From positions 1 through 64,000 of the forward strand of contig JAKOPT010000098.1 of assembly GCA_029778715.1 (NCBI GenBank): a DNA stretch of 64,000 bases, in the 5' to 3' direction. Under the pieces are notes generated by a model. It did no database searches. It was not told the DNA's origin and worked only from the letters and a program-made list of their open reading frames with translations. Numbering within the stretch: position 1 is the stretch's first letter; each line of letters starts with the position of its first letter. This DNA comes from Actinomycetes bacterium (GTDB lineage: Bacteria; Actinomycetota; Actinomycetes; Actinomycetales; Dermatophilaceae). Positions 49,138 to 58,447 of this stretch are shown here, one piece after another. The translations under genes were made by a program, and so were the position numbers.

Positions 49138-50729
49138 GGCAACCCCCCGAGCAGGGCGAGGACAGCGGGGTGGGTGATGTCGAGGACGAGCCAGGGCGCG
49201 ACGCCCAGGGTGATGATGAGCAGGGCGAGGACACCGGCGACGAAGCGCTCGGCACCGCGGGTCTCGACGTCAAGGGGCGCAACGGTCTCGGAGTCGAGGC
49301 CCTCACCGGCCTCGGAGTCAAGGGGGGCAGCCGTCTCGGAGTCAAGGCCCGCACCAGCCGCAGCATCGAGGCGCGCACCACCCTTGGCGTCGGCTGCCGC
49401 ACTGGTCTCGGTGGGGGCATCGCCCGCCCAGAGCAGGCGCGCCACCCGCAGGCAGTACCCGGCGGCGAGGACCCCGCCAACCGCGGCGAGCACGGCCACC
49501 GTGCGGAACACCACGATCCGCATCGGGTCGGCCGGGTGCCACGCGGCGAGTACCGCAAGGAACTCGCCCCAGAATCCCGCCAGCCCCGGCAACCCCAACG
49601 CCGCCGCCAACCCGAGGATGAGGGCGAACCCCCGATGCGGAGCGACCTCGCGCAGCGCGGGCCATGACCGGTCGAGGTCCACGCTGCCCCACCGCTCCTT
49701 GAGCCCTCCGACGACCACGAAGAGCAACGCCGAGATCACGCCGTGGGCGAGGTTGCCGATGAGGGCGGCCTGCAGCCCCGCCTCGGTGTTGCTCGCCATC
49801 GCGATGATGACGAACCCCATGTGCGCGACCGAGGAGTAGGCGATGAGCCGCTTGAGATCGCGTTCGACGAGGCAGACCAGCGAGCCCCAGAGGATGCCGA
49901 GCCCCCCGGCGATGGCCAGCCACGGCGAGATGCGCACAAAGCCCTCGGGGACGACGGAGAACGGCAACCGGATCAGGCCGTACGTCCCCATCTTCAGCAA
50001 GATCGCGGCCAACAGCACCGACCCACCGGTGGGCGCCGCCGTGTGCGCCGACGGCAACCAGGTATGCAGCGGCCACACCGGGACCTTGACCGCGAGGCCG
50101 ACCGTCAACAGCAGGGCAACCGTCAGTTGGCGCCCCACGGGCAACCCCGCGCCCGCCGCAACCAGCGCGGACAGGTCGCTCGTGCCGGCCCAGGTGACGA
50201 GCAGCAGAATCCCGGCGAGCATGAGCGTCGACCCGGCCCCGGTGTAGAGGACGAACCGCTGCCCGGCGTCGGCCCGTGCGCGAGCGTCGTGCGGGTCACC
50301 GAAGCGCGTGATGAGCACCCACATGGGCACGAGGACGAGTTCGAAGGCGACAAAGAACAGGAGCGCATCGCCAGCCACAAAGGTCGCGAGGGCACCCCCC
50401 TCGACGAGGAGGAGGCACCCGGCATACGTGCCGGGCGACCCGCCGCCGGGCACGTATCCCGTCGCGAGGGCGGTCACGAGCACCCCGATGACCGCGGTGA
50501 GCAGCACGAGTGGGATCGAAATCCCGTCGACCCCGAGCCGCAGCCGCACCCCCACCTCGGGCAACCACGCGGCGTCGACGGTGGGCCGCTGCCAGGCAAC
50601 CACCCCGGCCGCGCCCGCCGTGAGAGCCGCGGCCGTGAGCGCGACCCACGCCGCGGCATACCGGGAAAACCGGCGACCGACGACGATCAATCCGGTCCCG
50701 GTGAGCAGCGGGACCGCGAGCAGCAGCAT
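49134..50729 (-). CDS. nuoM: NADH-quinone oxidoreductase subunit M
   Basis: Antiporter-like subunit of complex I. The 531-residue protein has about 14 membrane segments, including LAVKVPVWPLHTWLPSAHTAAPTGGSVLLAAILLKMGTYGL and IAYSSVAHMGFVIIAMASNT. The start is ATG 50729, overlapping the nuoL TGA as TGATG; GTG 50738 is an alternative. Between the last helices it carries a soluble insert with five 8-residue repeats (LDAAAGAG, LDSETAAP, LDSEAGEG, LDSETVAP, LDVETRG; bases 49258-49380), not a conserved NuoM feature as far as I know. Confidence 0.95.
   Translation of the reverse strand: MLLLAVPLLTGTGLIVVGRRFSRYAAAWVALTAAALTAGAAGVVAWQRPTVDAAWLPEVGVRLRLGVDGISIPLVLLTAVIGVLVTALATGYVPGGGSPGTYAGCLLLVEGGALATFVAGDALLFFVAFELVLVPMWVLITRFGDPHDARARADAGQRFVLYTGAGSTLMLAGILLLVTWAGTSDLSALVAAGAGLPVGRQLTVALLLTVGLAVKVPVWPLHTWLPSAHTAAPTGGSVLLAAILLKMGTYGLIRLPFSVVPEGFVRISPWLAIAGGLGILWGSLVCLVERDLKRLIAYSSVAHMGFVIIAMASNTEAGLQAALIGNLAHGVISALLFVVVGGLKERWGSVDLDRSWPALREVAPHRGFALILGLAAALGLPGLAGFWGEFLAVLAAWHPADPMRIVVFRTVAVLAAVGGVLAAGYCLRVARLLWAGDAPTETSAAADAKGGARLDAAAGAGLDSETAAPLDSEAGEGLDSETVAPLDVETRGAERFVAGVLALLIITLGVAPWLVLDITHPAVLALLGGLP
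49258..49380 (-). repeat. Degenerate 24-bp tandem repeats inside nuoM
   Basis: The motif CTCGGAGTC(A/G)AGG recurs at roughly 24-bp spacing and encodes LDSETAAP-type octapeptides in frame. Five units are recognisable in the translation. It adds an acidic, probably disordered loop near the NuoM C-terminus. Confidence 0.75.
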
Positions 50730-52621
50730 CAGCGCCACGCGAACACCCCCAGCGCGAGCAGGGCGAGCAATCCGGCGACGACGAGCCAAGCCCCGTTGCG
50801 GGGACGCTCGGCGCGGTGGGCGCGGTCGAGGCGGCCCCCCGACACCCGGGCGGCGACAGCGCTGCCCCGGACGAAGCCGTCGATGACCTCGGTGTCGAGG
50901 AAGGCGACGCCGCGCGCGAGGGCAACGACCGCTCGGGCCAGGGCCCGGTATGCCGTGTCGGCCCCGAACCCGGTATCGAACCGGTGCCCGTGGCGGCCCG
51001 CGCATCGCACGCCTGGGTCGCCGGATCGGCCGAGGGCGAAGGCGAGTCCGCAGCCGACGGAGATGAGGACGACGGTGACGGCCAGCCAGATCCAGGACGC
51101 CTCGTGGAGGGTGAACAGGTCGAGGACGAGGACGAGGCCGCCGATGAGGGTGAGTAGCGCCAAGGTGACCAGGACAGCGCTGGCCGGGCCGCGACCCTGG
51201 CGACGCACGGCATCGGTGCGGTTGGGTTGGGCGTCGGTGGACGCCGCGTCAGCGGCTGGCTCCTCGTCGTTGGCGGTTTGGGCGATGACGAGGAAGGCAC
51301 GGGTGCTGTAGGCGGCGGTCACGACGACGGTCGCGAGGAGCGAGCACAGGACAAACAGCCCCGGTCCCCTATTCATGGCGCCGGCGTAGACCTCGGCGAG
51401 GACGTGTTCCTTGGAGAGGCCACCGACGAGGAAGGGGACGCCCGCCAGCGAGAGCAACCCGATGAGGAAGGTCCACCGGCCCAGCCGCGAGCGCGTCCCG
51501 ACGCCACGAAGCAGGCTCGCGGCGGTGCCGCCGGCGACGACGCCGAGCAGGCCGAGAGAGAGGAAGAGGAGGGACTTGAAGAGGGCGTGTGACCACAGGT
51601 GGAACAAGCCGGCATCCGGACCGTCGGCCGCTGGGGCGCTCGCCAGCGCGGAGAGCATGATGGCGACCTGGCTGACGGTGGACCAGGCAAGGAGCCGTTT
51701 GAGGTCGCTTTGGCCCAGGGCGAGGAGTGCGGCGAGGAGCATGGTGATCGCGGTGCTCACTCCGAGGACCCAGCGGGCGGACTCGGCCTGGGCGAACACC
51801 GGGAAGAGGGCGGCCAGGACGACGGTGCCGGCGGCGACCATGGTGGCGGCGTGGATCAGGGCCGAGGCGGGGGTGGGGCCTTCCATGGCGTCGGGCAGCC
51901 AGTCCTGGAACGGGACCTGGGCCGACTTGCCGAGGACCCCGACGACGAGGAGGGTGAGCAGGATGGCGCGCAGGACCGAATCGGGCCCGGTGCACTGCCC
52001 GAGCGGGTCACATGTCGGGGCCCCACCCCACGCCGCGATGACGCCCTCGAGGGAACTCGTCCCGGCTCCGGCGATCAGACCCACGGTGCCGAGGACGAAG
52101 CCGATGTCGGCGACCCGGGTGACGAGGAACGCCTTGTATGCCGCGCGCCGAGCGCTCGGTTTGCGGGACCAGTGCCCGATGAGCAGGTAGGAACACCACC
52201 CCATGACCTCCCACCCGATCAGGGTGAGGACGAGGTCGTGGGAGTGGACGAGGAGGAGCATGGCCGCCGTGAACAGCGAAACGGTCGCCGCGAAGGTGGG
52301 GTAACGGTCGTCGTCGCGCAGGTACCACGTGCTGTAGACCTGGACCGCCGCGGCGACGAGCGCCACGGCGAAGGCGACCGCGGCGGTGGCCCGGGAGGTG
52401 CCGAGGTCCAGGGGCAGGGAGACCGGGCCGAGGTCGAGACCGGGGACGAGCCAACCGAGGGTTTGCTGGTCCGTCGCGCGCGCCATCGCGTCGGCGGCGG
52501 CGATGGCGGTGAACCCCGAGGTGCCCACGGCGACGGCCCGCGCGGCGGCGTGCCAACGCTTGAGGAGCAGGCCGGCGATCGCGGCAAAGACCATGGTGAA
52601 GATGAGGACCTGGGGGTTCAT
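50729..52621 (-). CDS. nuoL: NADH-quinone oxidoreductase subunit L
   Basis: Largest antiporter-like subunit of complex I, with the lateral helix. The 630-residue protein contains LIGWEVMGWCSYLLIGHW, GKSAQVPFQDWLPDAMEGPTPASALIHAATMVAAG and LLAWSTVSQVAIML, all typical. The C-terminal part has a soluble stretch (NDEEPAADAASTDAQPNRTDAV) followed by more membrane segments. ATG 52621 overlaps the nuoK stop (ATGA). No frameshift is visible. Confidence 0.96.
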   Translation of the reverse strand: MNPQVLIFTMVFAAIAGLLLKRWHAAARAVAVGTSGFTAIAAADAMARATDQQTLGWLVPGLDLGPVSLPLDLGTSRATAAVAFAVALVAAAVQVYSTWYLRDDDRYPTFAATVSLFTAAMLLLVHSHDLVLTLIGWEVMGWCSYLLIGHWSRKPSARRAAYKAFLVTRVADIGFVLGTVGLIAGAGTSSLEGVIAAWGGAPTCDPLGQCTGPDSVLRAILLTLLVVGVLGKSAQVPFQDWLPDAMEGPTPASALIHAATMVAAGTVVLAALFPVFAQAESARWVLGVSTAITMLLAALLALGQSDLKRLLAWSTVSQVAIMLSALASAPAADGPDAGLFHLWSHALFKSLLFLSLGLLGVVAGGTAASLLRGVGTRSRLGRWTFLIGLLSLAGVPFLVGGLSKEHVLAEVYAGAMNRGPGLFVLCSLLATVVVTAAYSTRAFLVIAQTANDEEPAADAASTDAQPNRTDAVRRQGRGPASAVLVTLALLTLIGGLVLVLDLFTLHEASWIWLAVTVVLISVGCGLAFALGRSGDPGVRCAGRHGHRFDTGFGADTAYRALARAVVALARGVAFLDTEVIDGFVRGSAVAARVSGGRLDRAHRAERPRNGAWLVVAGLLALLALGVFAWR

Positions 52622-53064
52622 GGGCGCTCACCGGCCGTCGGGACGCCCGATTGTTGACCGGGCTCGGTGTCAACAATCCACCTATTGGTCGAATGTTGAC
52701 CGGGCTCGGTGTCAACAATCCACCTATTGGTCGAATGTTGACCAGGATCGGGGACCGGCTCGGGGACGGGGGCGGGGTCGTCGAGGTCGATGCGCCCGCG
52801 CGCCCGGAAGGCGGCGACGATGACGGCCAGTGCCACGACGGTTTCGGCGGCGGCGATCGTGATGACGAACAGCGGCAGCACCGAATTCACCGAATATCGG
52901 GCGCCGCCGAGCGACCCGCTCGCGACGAGGAGAACGAGCGCGCCGGAGAGGATGAGCTCAACGCCGACGAGGACGAGGATGGCGTTGCGGCGCATCAGCA
53001 CCCCGGCCACGCCGAGCCCGACAAGTCCGGTCGCGAGGGCGATGGGGAGGAGGGCATGGATCAT
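52618..53064 (-). CDS. nuoK: NADH-quinone oxidoreductase subunit K with a repeat-derived C-terminal extension
   Basis: NuoK is a small three-helix complex I subunit of about 100 residues. Residues 1-90 are normal: three hydrophobic segments, with the membrane glutamates in VGVELILSGA and AAAETVVALAV. The chain then continues to 148 residues with a Pro-rich piece and two copies of a 14-residue repeat (STNRWIVDTEPGQH). That extension is encoded by 42-bp palindromic repeat units at 52653-52744, related to those inside the carboxylase at 31.7 kb. It overlaps nuoJ upstream (ATGA) and nuoL downstream (ATGA). Confidence 0.94.
   Translation of the reverse strand: MIHALLPIALATGLVGLGVAGVLMRRNAILVLVGVELILSGALVLLVASGSLGGARYSVNSVLPLFVITIAAAETVVALAVIVAAFRARGRIDLDDPAPVPEPVPDPGQHSTNRWIVDTEPGQHSTNRWIVDTEPGQQSGVPTAGERP
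52653..52744. repeat. 42-bp palindromic repeat units (family 4) in frame at the end of nuoK
   Basis: Two full 42-bp units plus part of a third. Each contains CAATCCACCTATTGGTCG, the same core as carboxylase unit 3, and starts GTTGACC. The nuoK frame reads STNRWIVDTEPGQH twice, a different frame from that used in the carboxylase. Units are contiguous, with no spacers. Confidence 0.92.
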
Positions 53065-53591
53065 GGCTTCCTCCGGTATGCCGCGGGCGCCCCCACCCGG
53101 GACACGGCCAGAGCCGCGACCAGCGCCACGAGCAGGAGCACCGACACGGCCTCGAACGGCCACACCCAGGTCCCGAAGAGGTCGCTCGCCACGGCCGACG
53201 AATCGATTGGCGCAACACGCACCTGACGCCCCGGCCAGTCGCCGGCCAGGGGCACGAGCACGACGAGCAGCAGAGCGGTCACGGCAGCACCCGCGCCCCC
53301 GGCCGCCAGCCGACGCACCCACCCGACGGCATGCTGCCGGTCCGGCCCGATCGGCGCCCGGGTCACCATGAGCGCGAAAAGCACGAGGACCACGACGGCA
53401 CCGACATAGACGAGGACGAGGACGAGCGAGACCAACTCGGCGCCGAGGACGAGCACCGAGCCGGCGACGCCGAGCAGGGCGACGATGAGCCATAGCGCCG
53501 CATGGACGACCTGCCGGGTGGTGATGGCGAGCAACCCGCCGACCAGCGCCAAAACCCCGGTCGCGACAAAGGCGATGTCGTGACTGGTCAC
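53061..53591 (-). CDS. nuoJ: NADH-quinone oxidoreductase subunit J
   Basis: A 176-residue membrane subunit of complex I with five hydrophobic segments. The N-terminal part [40 protein letters not shown] and the following [21 protein letters not shown], including the pi-bulge region typical of NuoJ, support the call. GTG 53591 overlaps the nuoI TGA and its own stop overlaps nuoK (ATGA). Confidence 0.94.
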   Translation of the reverse strand: MTSHDIAFVATGVLALVGGLLAITTRQVVHAALWLIVALLGVAGSVLVLGAELVSLVLVLVYVGAVVVLVLFALMVTRAPIGPDRQHAVGWVRRLAAGGAGAAVTALLLVVLVPLAGDWPGRQVRVAPIDSSAVASDLFGTWVWPFEAVSVLLLVALVAALAVSRVGAPAAYRRKP

Positions 53592-54289
53592 GAGTCCTCC
53601 TCTCGTCTCGCTCGGGGGGCGCGCACCGGGCGGACGGGCCGCTCCGCTCCGCTCCCTCGCACCGGCCGCTCCGCTCCGTCCCCGCGGGCGGGTCGAGCCG
53701 CGCCCCCGGCCCGGCCGGGGGCTCCCGCCCCGGCGCCCGCCGCCGCCCCCGCGGCCGGGCGGGCCGGGCGGTTCGCCGCCGCGACTTCGGCGGGGGGTGC
53801 GCTGCGCTCGTCGAGGGCCGGGGGCGGCGGCACGGTGGGCATCCAGCCACGCAGCCGCTCCTTGTCGTGGAGCAGGTCGCGCAGGTCGTACTCGGCATAC
53901 TCGAACTGGGGGCTCCAGAAGAGCGCATCGAACGGGCAGGCCTCGATGCAAATCCCGCAGTACATGCACAACCCGAAGTCGATGGTGAACGTGTCGAGCA
54001 CGTTGCGCTGTCGGTCGCGCCCGCCCGGGGTGGTCGCCGGGATCGTCTCCTTGTGCGACTCGATGACGATGCACCAGTCAGGGCATTCGCGCGCGCAGAG
54101 CATGCAACTCGTGCAGTTCTCCTCCAGGAGCGCGATCACCCCCCGGCTGCGCGGCGGCAGGGTGGGCGCGACATCGGGGTATTCGGCGGTGTGCGAGGGC
54201 CGCAGCGCCGTGCGGGCCGTGGTTACCAACCCGTGTACCAACCCGGGGAGTATGCCGGGTGCTCGCCCTCGCTTGCGTGCGCCGCTCAC
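53588..54289 (-). CDS. nuoI: NADH-quinone oxidoreductase subunit I with long low-complexity tail
   Basis: NuoI carries two [4Fe-4S] clusters (N6a/N6b) in the connecting arm of complex I. Both motifs are intact: [12 protein letters not shown] and [12 protein letters not shown]. From about residue 160 the 233-residue chain continues into a tail of Ala/Gly/Pro/Arg with short repeats ([22 protein letters not shown]), absent from typical NuoI proteins of about 160-200 residues. GTG 54289 overlaps the nuoH stop. The tail is probably disordered. Confidence 0.94.
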   Translation of the reverse strand: MSGARKRGRAPGILPGLVHGLVTTARTALRPSHTAEYPDVAPTLPPRSRGVIALLEENCTSCMLCARECPDWCIVIESHKETIPATTPGGRDRQRNVLDTFTIDFGLCMYCGICIEACPFDALFWSPQFEYAEYDLRDLLHDKERLRGWMPTVPPPPALDERSAPPAEVAAANRPARPAAGAAAGAGAGAPGRAGGAARPARGDGAERPVRGSGAERPVRPVRAPRARREEDS

Positions 54290-55254
54290 CAGCCCATCAC
54301 CACCCCGACGCCGGTGAGGGCCAGTTGGGCCAGGGCCAGCGGTACGAGAACCAACCAGGCGAGGCGCTGCAACTGGTCGGCGCGCACCCGCGGCCAGGCG
54401 ACCCGGACCCAGATGATGACGACGGCGACGGCATACCCCTTGAGCAGGGTCCAGACCCAGCCCACCTGGTCGCTGAACGGTCCGTGCCACCCGCCGAGCC
54501 ACAGCGCCGCGAAGAGCAACGACAAGACGACGATCCCGGCATACTCGGCGAGGAGGAAGAAGGCGAACCGCAACCCGCCGTACTCGGTCCACGGGCCCAT
54601 GACGAGTTCGGCGTCGGCGACCGGGGCGTCGAAGGGGGGCCGCTGCAACTCGGCTAGGGCCGCGATCAGGAAGACGCAGGCGCCGGGCAATTGCCAGAGC
54701 AACCAGTGCGGCTGCCACCGCTGCGTGAGGGTGAGCAGCGACAGCGACCCGCCGGCCAGCGCCACCGACGCGATTGAGAGCACGATGGGCAGTTCGTAGG
54801 CGACCAGGTGCGCCGCCGCCCGCAGCGCCCCGATGAGCGCGTATTTGTTGGCGCTGGCCCAGCCGGCGACGAGCAGCCCGAGCGCCCCCACCCCGGTGGC
54901 GACGACGAAGAGGACGACGCTCGCGGGCACGTCGATGACCGCGACCCCCGGGTGGATCGGCACCAGCGCCAACGCCACGAGGTAGGGGATGAGGGCGATG
55001 GCCGGCGCCAACCGGTAGAGCCGCCGGTCGGCCCGGGCGGGCAGCACGTCCTCCTTCTGCACGAACTTGGCCCCGTCGGCGACGAGTTGGGCCCACCCGT
55101 GGTAGCCCCCGGCATACATGGGCCCGAGGCGGCCTTGCATGTGCGCCATGAGCTTGTGCTCGGTCTGGCCGACGAGCAGCGGGAGGGAAAGGAAGGCGGC
55201 GAGCACGGCAACGGCGCGCAGGGCGATCTCCAGCCAGGACATGGTGAGCGTCAT
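54286..55254 (-). CDS. nuoH: NADH-quinone oxidoreductase subunit H
   Basis: NuoH forms part of the quinone chamber and joins the peripheral and membrane arms. The 322-residue chain has eight hydrophobic segments and the sequences [60 protein letters not shown], and [19 protein letters not shown], with the conserved Glu/Asp residues of the quinone site. ATG 55254 overlaps the nuoC stop (ATGA). In a full operon nuoD, E, F and G would lie between nuoC and nuoH; here nuoC is directly adjacent. Confidence 0.95.
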   Translation of the reverse strand: MTLTMSWLEIALRAVAVLAAFLSLPLLVGQTEHKLMAHMQGRLGPMYAGGYHGWAQLVADGAKFVQKEDVLPARADRRLYRLAPAIALIPYLVALALVPIHPGVAVIDVPASVVLFVVATGVGALGLLVAGWASANKYALIGALRAAAHLVAYELPIVLSIASVALAGGSLSLLTLTQRWQPHWLLWQLPGACVFLIAALAELQRPPFDAPVADAELVMGPWTEYGGLRFAFFLLAEYAGIVVLSLLFAALWLGGWHGPFSDQVGWVWTLLKGYAVAVVIIWVRVAWPRVRADQLQRLAWLVLVPLALAQLALTGVGVVMGW

Positions 55255-55829
55255 CGCGGCCCCCACTCCGGCGACGGCACCCCGGGCGCCTGAACCCGGC
55301 GCCGCGACGGTGAGGCGCTCGACCCGTGCCCCTCACCGGGTTCCTTGCCGCCGGGCCACGGTTTGACCGCCCGCGCGACGAGTTGGAACGACTTGCGCAA
55401 CGGGTGCCCCTCGAACCCCACCGGCAGCAGCAGTGGGCGCAGGCCGAGGTCGGTGTGGTCGCGGAAGCCGTCGAAGACCAGGCCAAACATTTCGTAGGTT
55501 TCGCGCTCGTGGAACGCCGCCCCGGCGAACACGTCGGTGACGCTCGCGATGGTCGCCCCGTCGGGCACCCGGGTGGTGATTTGCAGGCCTCGTATGCCGC
55601 CCGCTCCCGTCGCCGGACCGTCCCCGCTGCCGCTGGGGTGGGACAGGGCCACGACCCGAATGACGACGTCGAGCCCGGGGGCCGCGTCGTCATGGCTGCG
55701 GTCGACCGCCGTCAGCCAGTCGAAAAAGGTGTACCCGGTGTCGCGGGCCGCACTCACTGCTTCGTGCCACTCGACGAGTTCCACCGGCTCGACCACGTCG
55801 GGCTGAACTGGGCGCAGGGATTCAGTCAT
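55251..55829 (-). CDS. nuoC: NADH-quinone oxidoreductase subunit C
   Basis: NuoC is a peripheral-arm subunit near the quinone site. The 192-residue protein includes [35 protein letters not shown] and the hallmark [16 protein letters not shown]. It is not fused to NuoD. The C-terminal 40 residues ([20 protein letters not shown]) are low-complexity. ATG 55829 overlaps the DUF2568 gene stop at 55822. Its presence without nuoD is unusual because the two normally pair. Confidence 0.93.
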   Translation of the reverse strand: MTESLRPVQPDVVEPVELVEWHEAVSAARDTGYTFFDWLTAVDRSHDDAAPGLDVVIRVVALSHPSGSGDGPATGAGGIRGLQITTRVPDGATIASVTDVFAGAAFHERETYEMFGLVFDGFRDHTDLGLRPLLLPVGFEGHPLRKSFQLVARAVKPWPGGKEPGEGHGSSASPSRRRVQAPGVPSPEWGPR

Positions 55830-56271
55830 CGCCGTCCCCTGCAGGTGCGGGTGGGAAGCAGTCGGTCCGCGCCTGGTGCGCCGCCCGAACCCGGCGGTCC
55901 ATGGCCCATTGGGCCAACGCCAACGCCAGACCCGCGGCCAGCACGATCCAGCCCCAGGGGGTCCAGCCCCGCAGGAGCAGCACGCCGCCGACGACAACCC
56001 CGAGGAGGATGCAAATGCCCACCCGGGGAATCACCGGCAGCCGCCGCGTGCTCGTCGGGGCCATGAACCAGCCCCACGCGAGGATGCCGACGAGCAACAC
56101 TCCGGCCATGACGAGCGTCCCCCGAAGCCCCCCACCGGCGAGATCGCGGGCCAGCAAGGCCAGCCCGATGAACACGAGGACCTCGGCGACCAGCGCGATG
56201 ACCCCGAGAACGAGGGCGGTGCCGCTGAGCATGACCGGTCCATCCGGGCGTGGGGCGCGGTCCTTGGTCAC
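55822..56271 (-). CDS. DUF2568 (YrdB-like) membrane protein inserted in the nuo operon
   Basis: A 149-residue protein with four hydrophobic segments. The stretch [21 protein letters not shown] followed by [23 protein letters not shown] fits the DUF2568/YrdB family of unknown function. GTG 56271 overlaps the nuoB stop (GTGA) and has GGGAGG five bases upstream; ATG 56232 would drop part of the N-terminus. It takes the place between nuoB and nuoC. It does not resemble NuoA, whose conserved sequence pattern I looked for and did not find. Confidence 0.78.
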   Translation of the reverse strand: MTKDRAPRPDGPVMLSGTALVLGVIALVAEVLVFIGLALLARDLAGGGLRGTLVMAGVLLVGILAWGWFMAPTSTRRLPVIPRVGICILLGVVVGGVLLLRGWTPWGWIVLAAGLALALAQWAMDRRVRAAHQARTDCFPPAPAGDGDD

Positions 56272-56915
56272 GAGGTCCTCCCGCTGGGTGGCGACACGAG
56301 GGGTCGAGTGACCTCGGCGGCGGACATCGTGCGCCGGCGCGGCGCGGCATGCGGATCGGACCGTGGCCCGTCGAGAGCGGCAGCGGCATACCGGCCGGGT
56401 TGGCGGGCCGCGATCCCTGCGGCCGACAGTCGCTCGCCGGCGATCTTCTCCTGGAGTTTGACGATGCCCTGGAGGAGGGCCTCGGGACGGGGCGGGCACC
56501 CAGGGACGTAGACGTCGACGGGAATGATCTGGTCGACGCCCTTGGTCACCGAGTAGGAGTCCCAGTAGGGCCCGCCGGTGTTGGAGCAGGCGCCGAAGGA
56601 GATGACGTACTTCGGCTCGGGCATCTGGTCGTAGAGGCGGCGAATTGCCGGGGCCATCTTGTCGGTGACGGTCCCGGAGACAACCATGAGATCGGCCTGC
56701 CGCGGGCCGGGCGCGAACGGGATGACACCAAGGCGCATGAAGTCGTGCCGACCCATCGAGGTGGCGATGAACTCGATGGCGCAACAAGCCAATCCGAAGT
56801 TGAACACCCATAGCGAGTAGCGCCGGCCCCAGTTGAGGATGAACCGGAGCGGCTTGGGGGCGTGCGCACCCAACAGCCCAACGGTGGGCATCGGCAGCGG
56901 CACGGGTTCGCTCAC
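56268..56915 (-). CDS. nuoB: NADH-quinone oxidoreductase subunit B
   Basis: NuoB holds cluster N2, the last iron-sulfur centre before quinone. The 215-residue protein contains the tandem cysteines in [13 protein letters not shown], then [45 protein letters not shown], so all four ligands are present. The C-terminal 50 residues (Ala/Arg/Pro-rich) extend beyond the usual end. GTG 56915 is the first nuo start; upstream, 72 bp separate it from the M1 peptidase stop, and no nuoA is present there. Confidence 0.95.
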   Translation of the reverse strand: MSEPVPLPMPTVGLLGAHAPKPLRFILNWGRRYSLWVFNFGLACCAIEFIATSMGRHDFMRLGVIPFAPGPRQADLMVVSGTVTDKMAPAIRRLYDQMPEPKYVISFGACSNTGGPYWDSYSVTKGVDQIIPVDVYVPGCPPRPEALLQGIVKLQEKIAGERLSAAGIAARQPGRYAAAALDGPRSDPHAAPRRRTMSAAEVTRPLVSPPSGRTS

Positions 56916-56975
56916 GAGCGTCAGCCTAGAGGTCAGAGGCGCTCCCGGTTCGCCCGCCGCGCGTTCCTCTCCGCC

Positions 56976-57023
56976 GATTCGAGGTATTAACGCACGGATT
57001 CCCCGGCGTTTTTACCTCGAATC
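56976..57023. repeat. Palindromic element, family 1 copy C, inside the end of an M1 peptidase gene
   Basis: Reads GATTCGAGGTATTAACGC on the plus strand and GATTCGAGGTAAAAACGC on the minus strand. Homologous over 48 bp to copies at 12212 and 16715. The peptidase stop TAA (56989-56987) and its last twelve codons are inside the element. Confidence 0.9.
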
Positions 57024-58354
57024 AGCGAGGTGGCAGGGGACGAGAAGGGCGGGAGGGCCGGCGAGCGCAGCCAAGCATCGAACAGCCCGCTCAGGTCGAC
57101 CCCGGCCACCCGCGACGCGTGCGCCTCGAAATCGGCAGTGGACACCACGGCATACCGATGCTCGGCGACGAACGACCGCACCAGCGCCCAGAACGGCTCC
57201 TCCCCCACGGCGACCCGGACCGCATGGACGGTCAAGGCCCCGCGCTTGTACACCCGGTCGTCGAACATGTCGGCCGCACCCGGCGCCCCCACGATCAGGT
57301 CCTGGGGCAACTCGGCCAGGCGCGCCCAGTGGTGGCGCGCCCACTCCTCCGTCGACCGCCCCCCGGCGAGCGGCGACCACAACCACTCGGTGTAGCAGGC
57401 GAACCCCTCGTGGATCCAGATGTCGCTCCACTGCCGCGCCGTCACCGCATTGCCCCACCACTGGTGCGCCAACTCGTGGGCGATGAGCCGCTGGGCCTCC
57501 CACCCGCGGTGGGTCAGATTGGCCCCGAACGTCGCCAGCGTCTGCGACTCCAGCGGGATCTCGAGGTCGTCGTCGGTGACGACCGCGGCATACCCCCCGG
57601 CGAAGGGGTAGGGCCCGAACCAGTCGACCATCGCCGCCACCATCGCCGCCTGGTCGGCGAACGCCACGTCGATCGCCCGCCGCAGCCGGGCCGGCCCGAC
57701 GATCCGCACCGGCACCGGCGCGCCGGCCACCTCACGCGTCTCATAGCGGCCGATCTGGACGGTCGCGAGGTAGGGCGCCATTGGTTCGAGCTGCTCGTAG
57801 GTCCACACCGTCTTGCGGCCGGCCTTGCGCCGCCGGGTGAGCGCCCCGTTGGCGATGACGGTGTATGCCGCGTCGCAGGTGATGGTGAGCCGATAGCTCG
57901 CCTTGTCGCTGGCCCGGTCGTTGCAGGGGAACCAGCTCGGCGCGCCGTGCGGTTGCGAGGCGACGATGACACCGTCGTCGAGTTCCTCCCAGCCGGCCGT
58001 CCCCCCGATCCCGGCGAGCGGGCGCGGGGTGCCCCGCGTGGCGACCGTGACGGTGATCTCGGCACCCGCCGGCAGCTCCTTGGTGAAGCGGAGCGTGAGC
58101 CGCTGCCCCCGGTGCGTATGCCGCCGCAGCGACGCGCCCGCGCAGGTCACCGACATGACCCGCAGCGTCCCCGCGAGGTCGAGGTCGATGCTCGCCGTCG
58201 CCTCCAGGATTCGGCAGCGCAGGGTCGCGCGCCCGCTGAGGTGGTTGCTCGCGATCGCGTAGTCGAGGTCGAGGTCGTAGGCCTGCACGGCATACCGATC
58301 GTCGCCGTGACCGGGCATGTACGGGTCGGCGGGCTGGGTCGGGTCGGTCCACAT
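56987..58354 (-). CDS. M1 family metallopeptidase, short form
   Basis: A second M1 aminopeptidase-like enzyme of 455 residues, with the zinc motif [34 protein letters not shown] (His293, His297, Glu downstream). The N-terminal beta domain and thermolysin-like domain are complete; the ERAP1-like C-terminal domain of longer M1 enzymes is absent, as in other short actinobacterial members. The final residues ([12 protein letters not shown]) and stop codon come from the family 1 palindromic element, so the native C-terminus was replaced or extended. ATG 58354 ([13 protein letters not shown]) gives the family-typical beginning. It lies upstream of nuoB on the same strand. Confidence 0.92.
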   Translation of the reverse strand: MWTDPTQPADPYMPGHGDDRYAVQAYDLDLDYAIASNHLSGRATLRCRILEATASIDLDLAGTLRVMSVTCAGASLRRHTHRGQRLTLRFTKELPAGAEITVTVATRGTPRPLAGIGGTAGWEELDDGVIVASQPHGAPSWFPCNDRASDKASYRLTITCDAAYTVIANGALTRRRKAGRKTVWTYEQLEPMAPYLATVQIGRYETREVAGAPVPVRIVGPARLRRAIDVAFADQAAMVAAMVDWFGPYPFAGGYAAVVTDDDLEIPLESQTLATFGANLTHRGWEAQRLIAHELAHQWWGNAVTARQWSDIWIHEGFACYTEWLWSPLAGGRSTEEWARHHWARLAELPQDLIVGAPGAADMFDDRVYKRGALTVHAVRVAVGEEPFWALVRSFVAEHRYAVVSTADFEAHASRVAGVDLSGLFDAWLRSPALPPFSSPATSLIRGKNAGESVR

Positions 58355-58447
58355 CGGGGTTGAGCGTATGCCGCGCGCACCCCTTGCTGCAGCCATCCCC
58401 CGGTTTCGAGGTCATCCCGCGCGCCGCCACCGGCGTGTCGACGCGGG

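Noticed and set aside
55822..56271. Diverged nuoA
   Set aside because: NuoA has three membrane helices and a characteristic acidic motif; this protein has four and the DUF2568 pattern (WGWFMAP...LP), and it sits after nuoB and not before.
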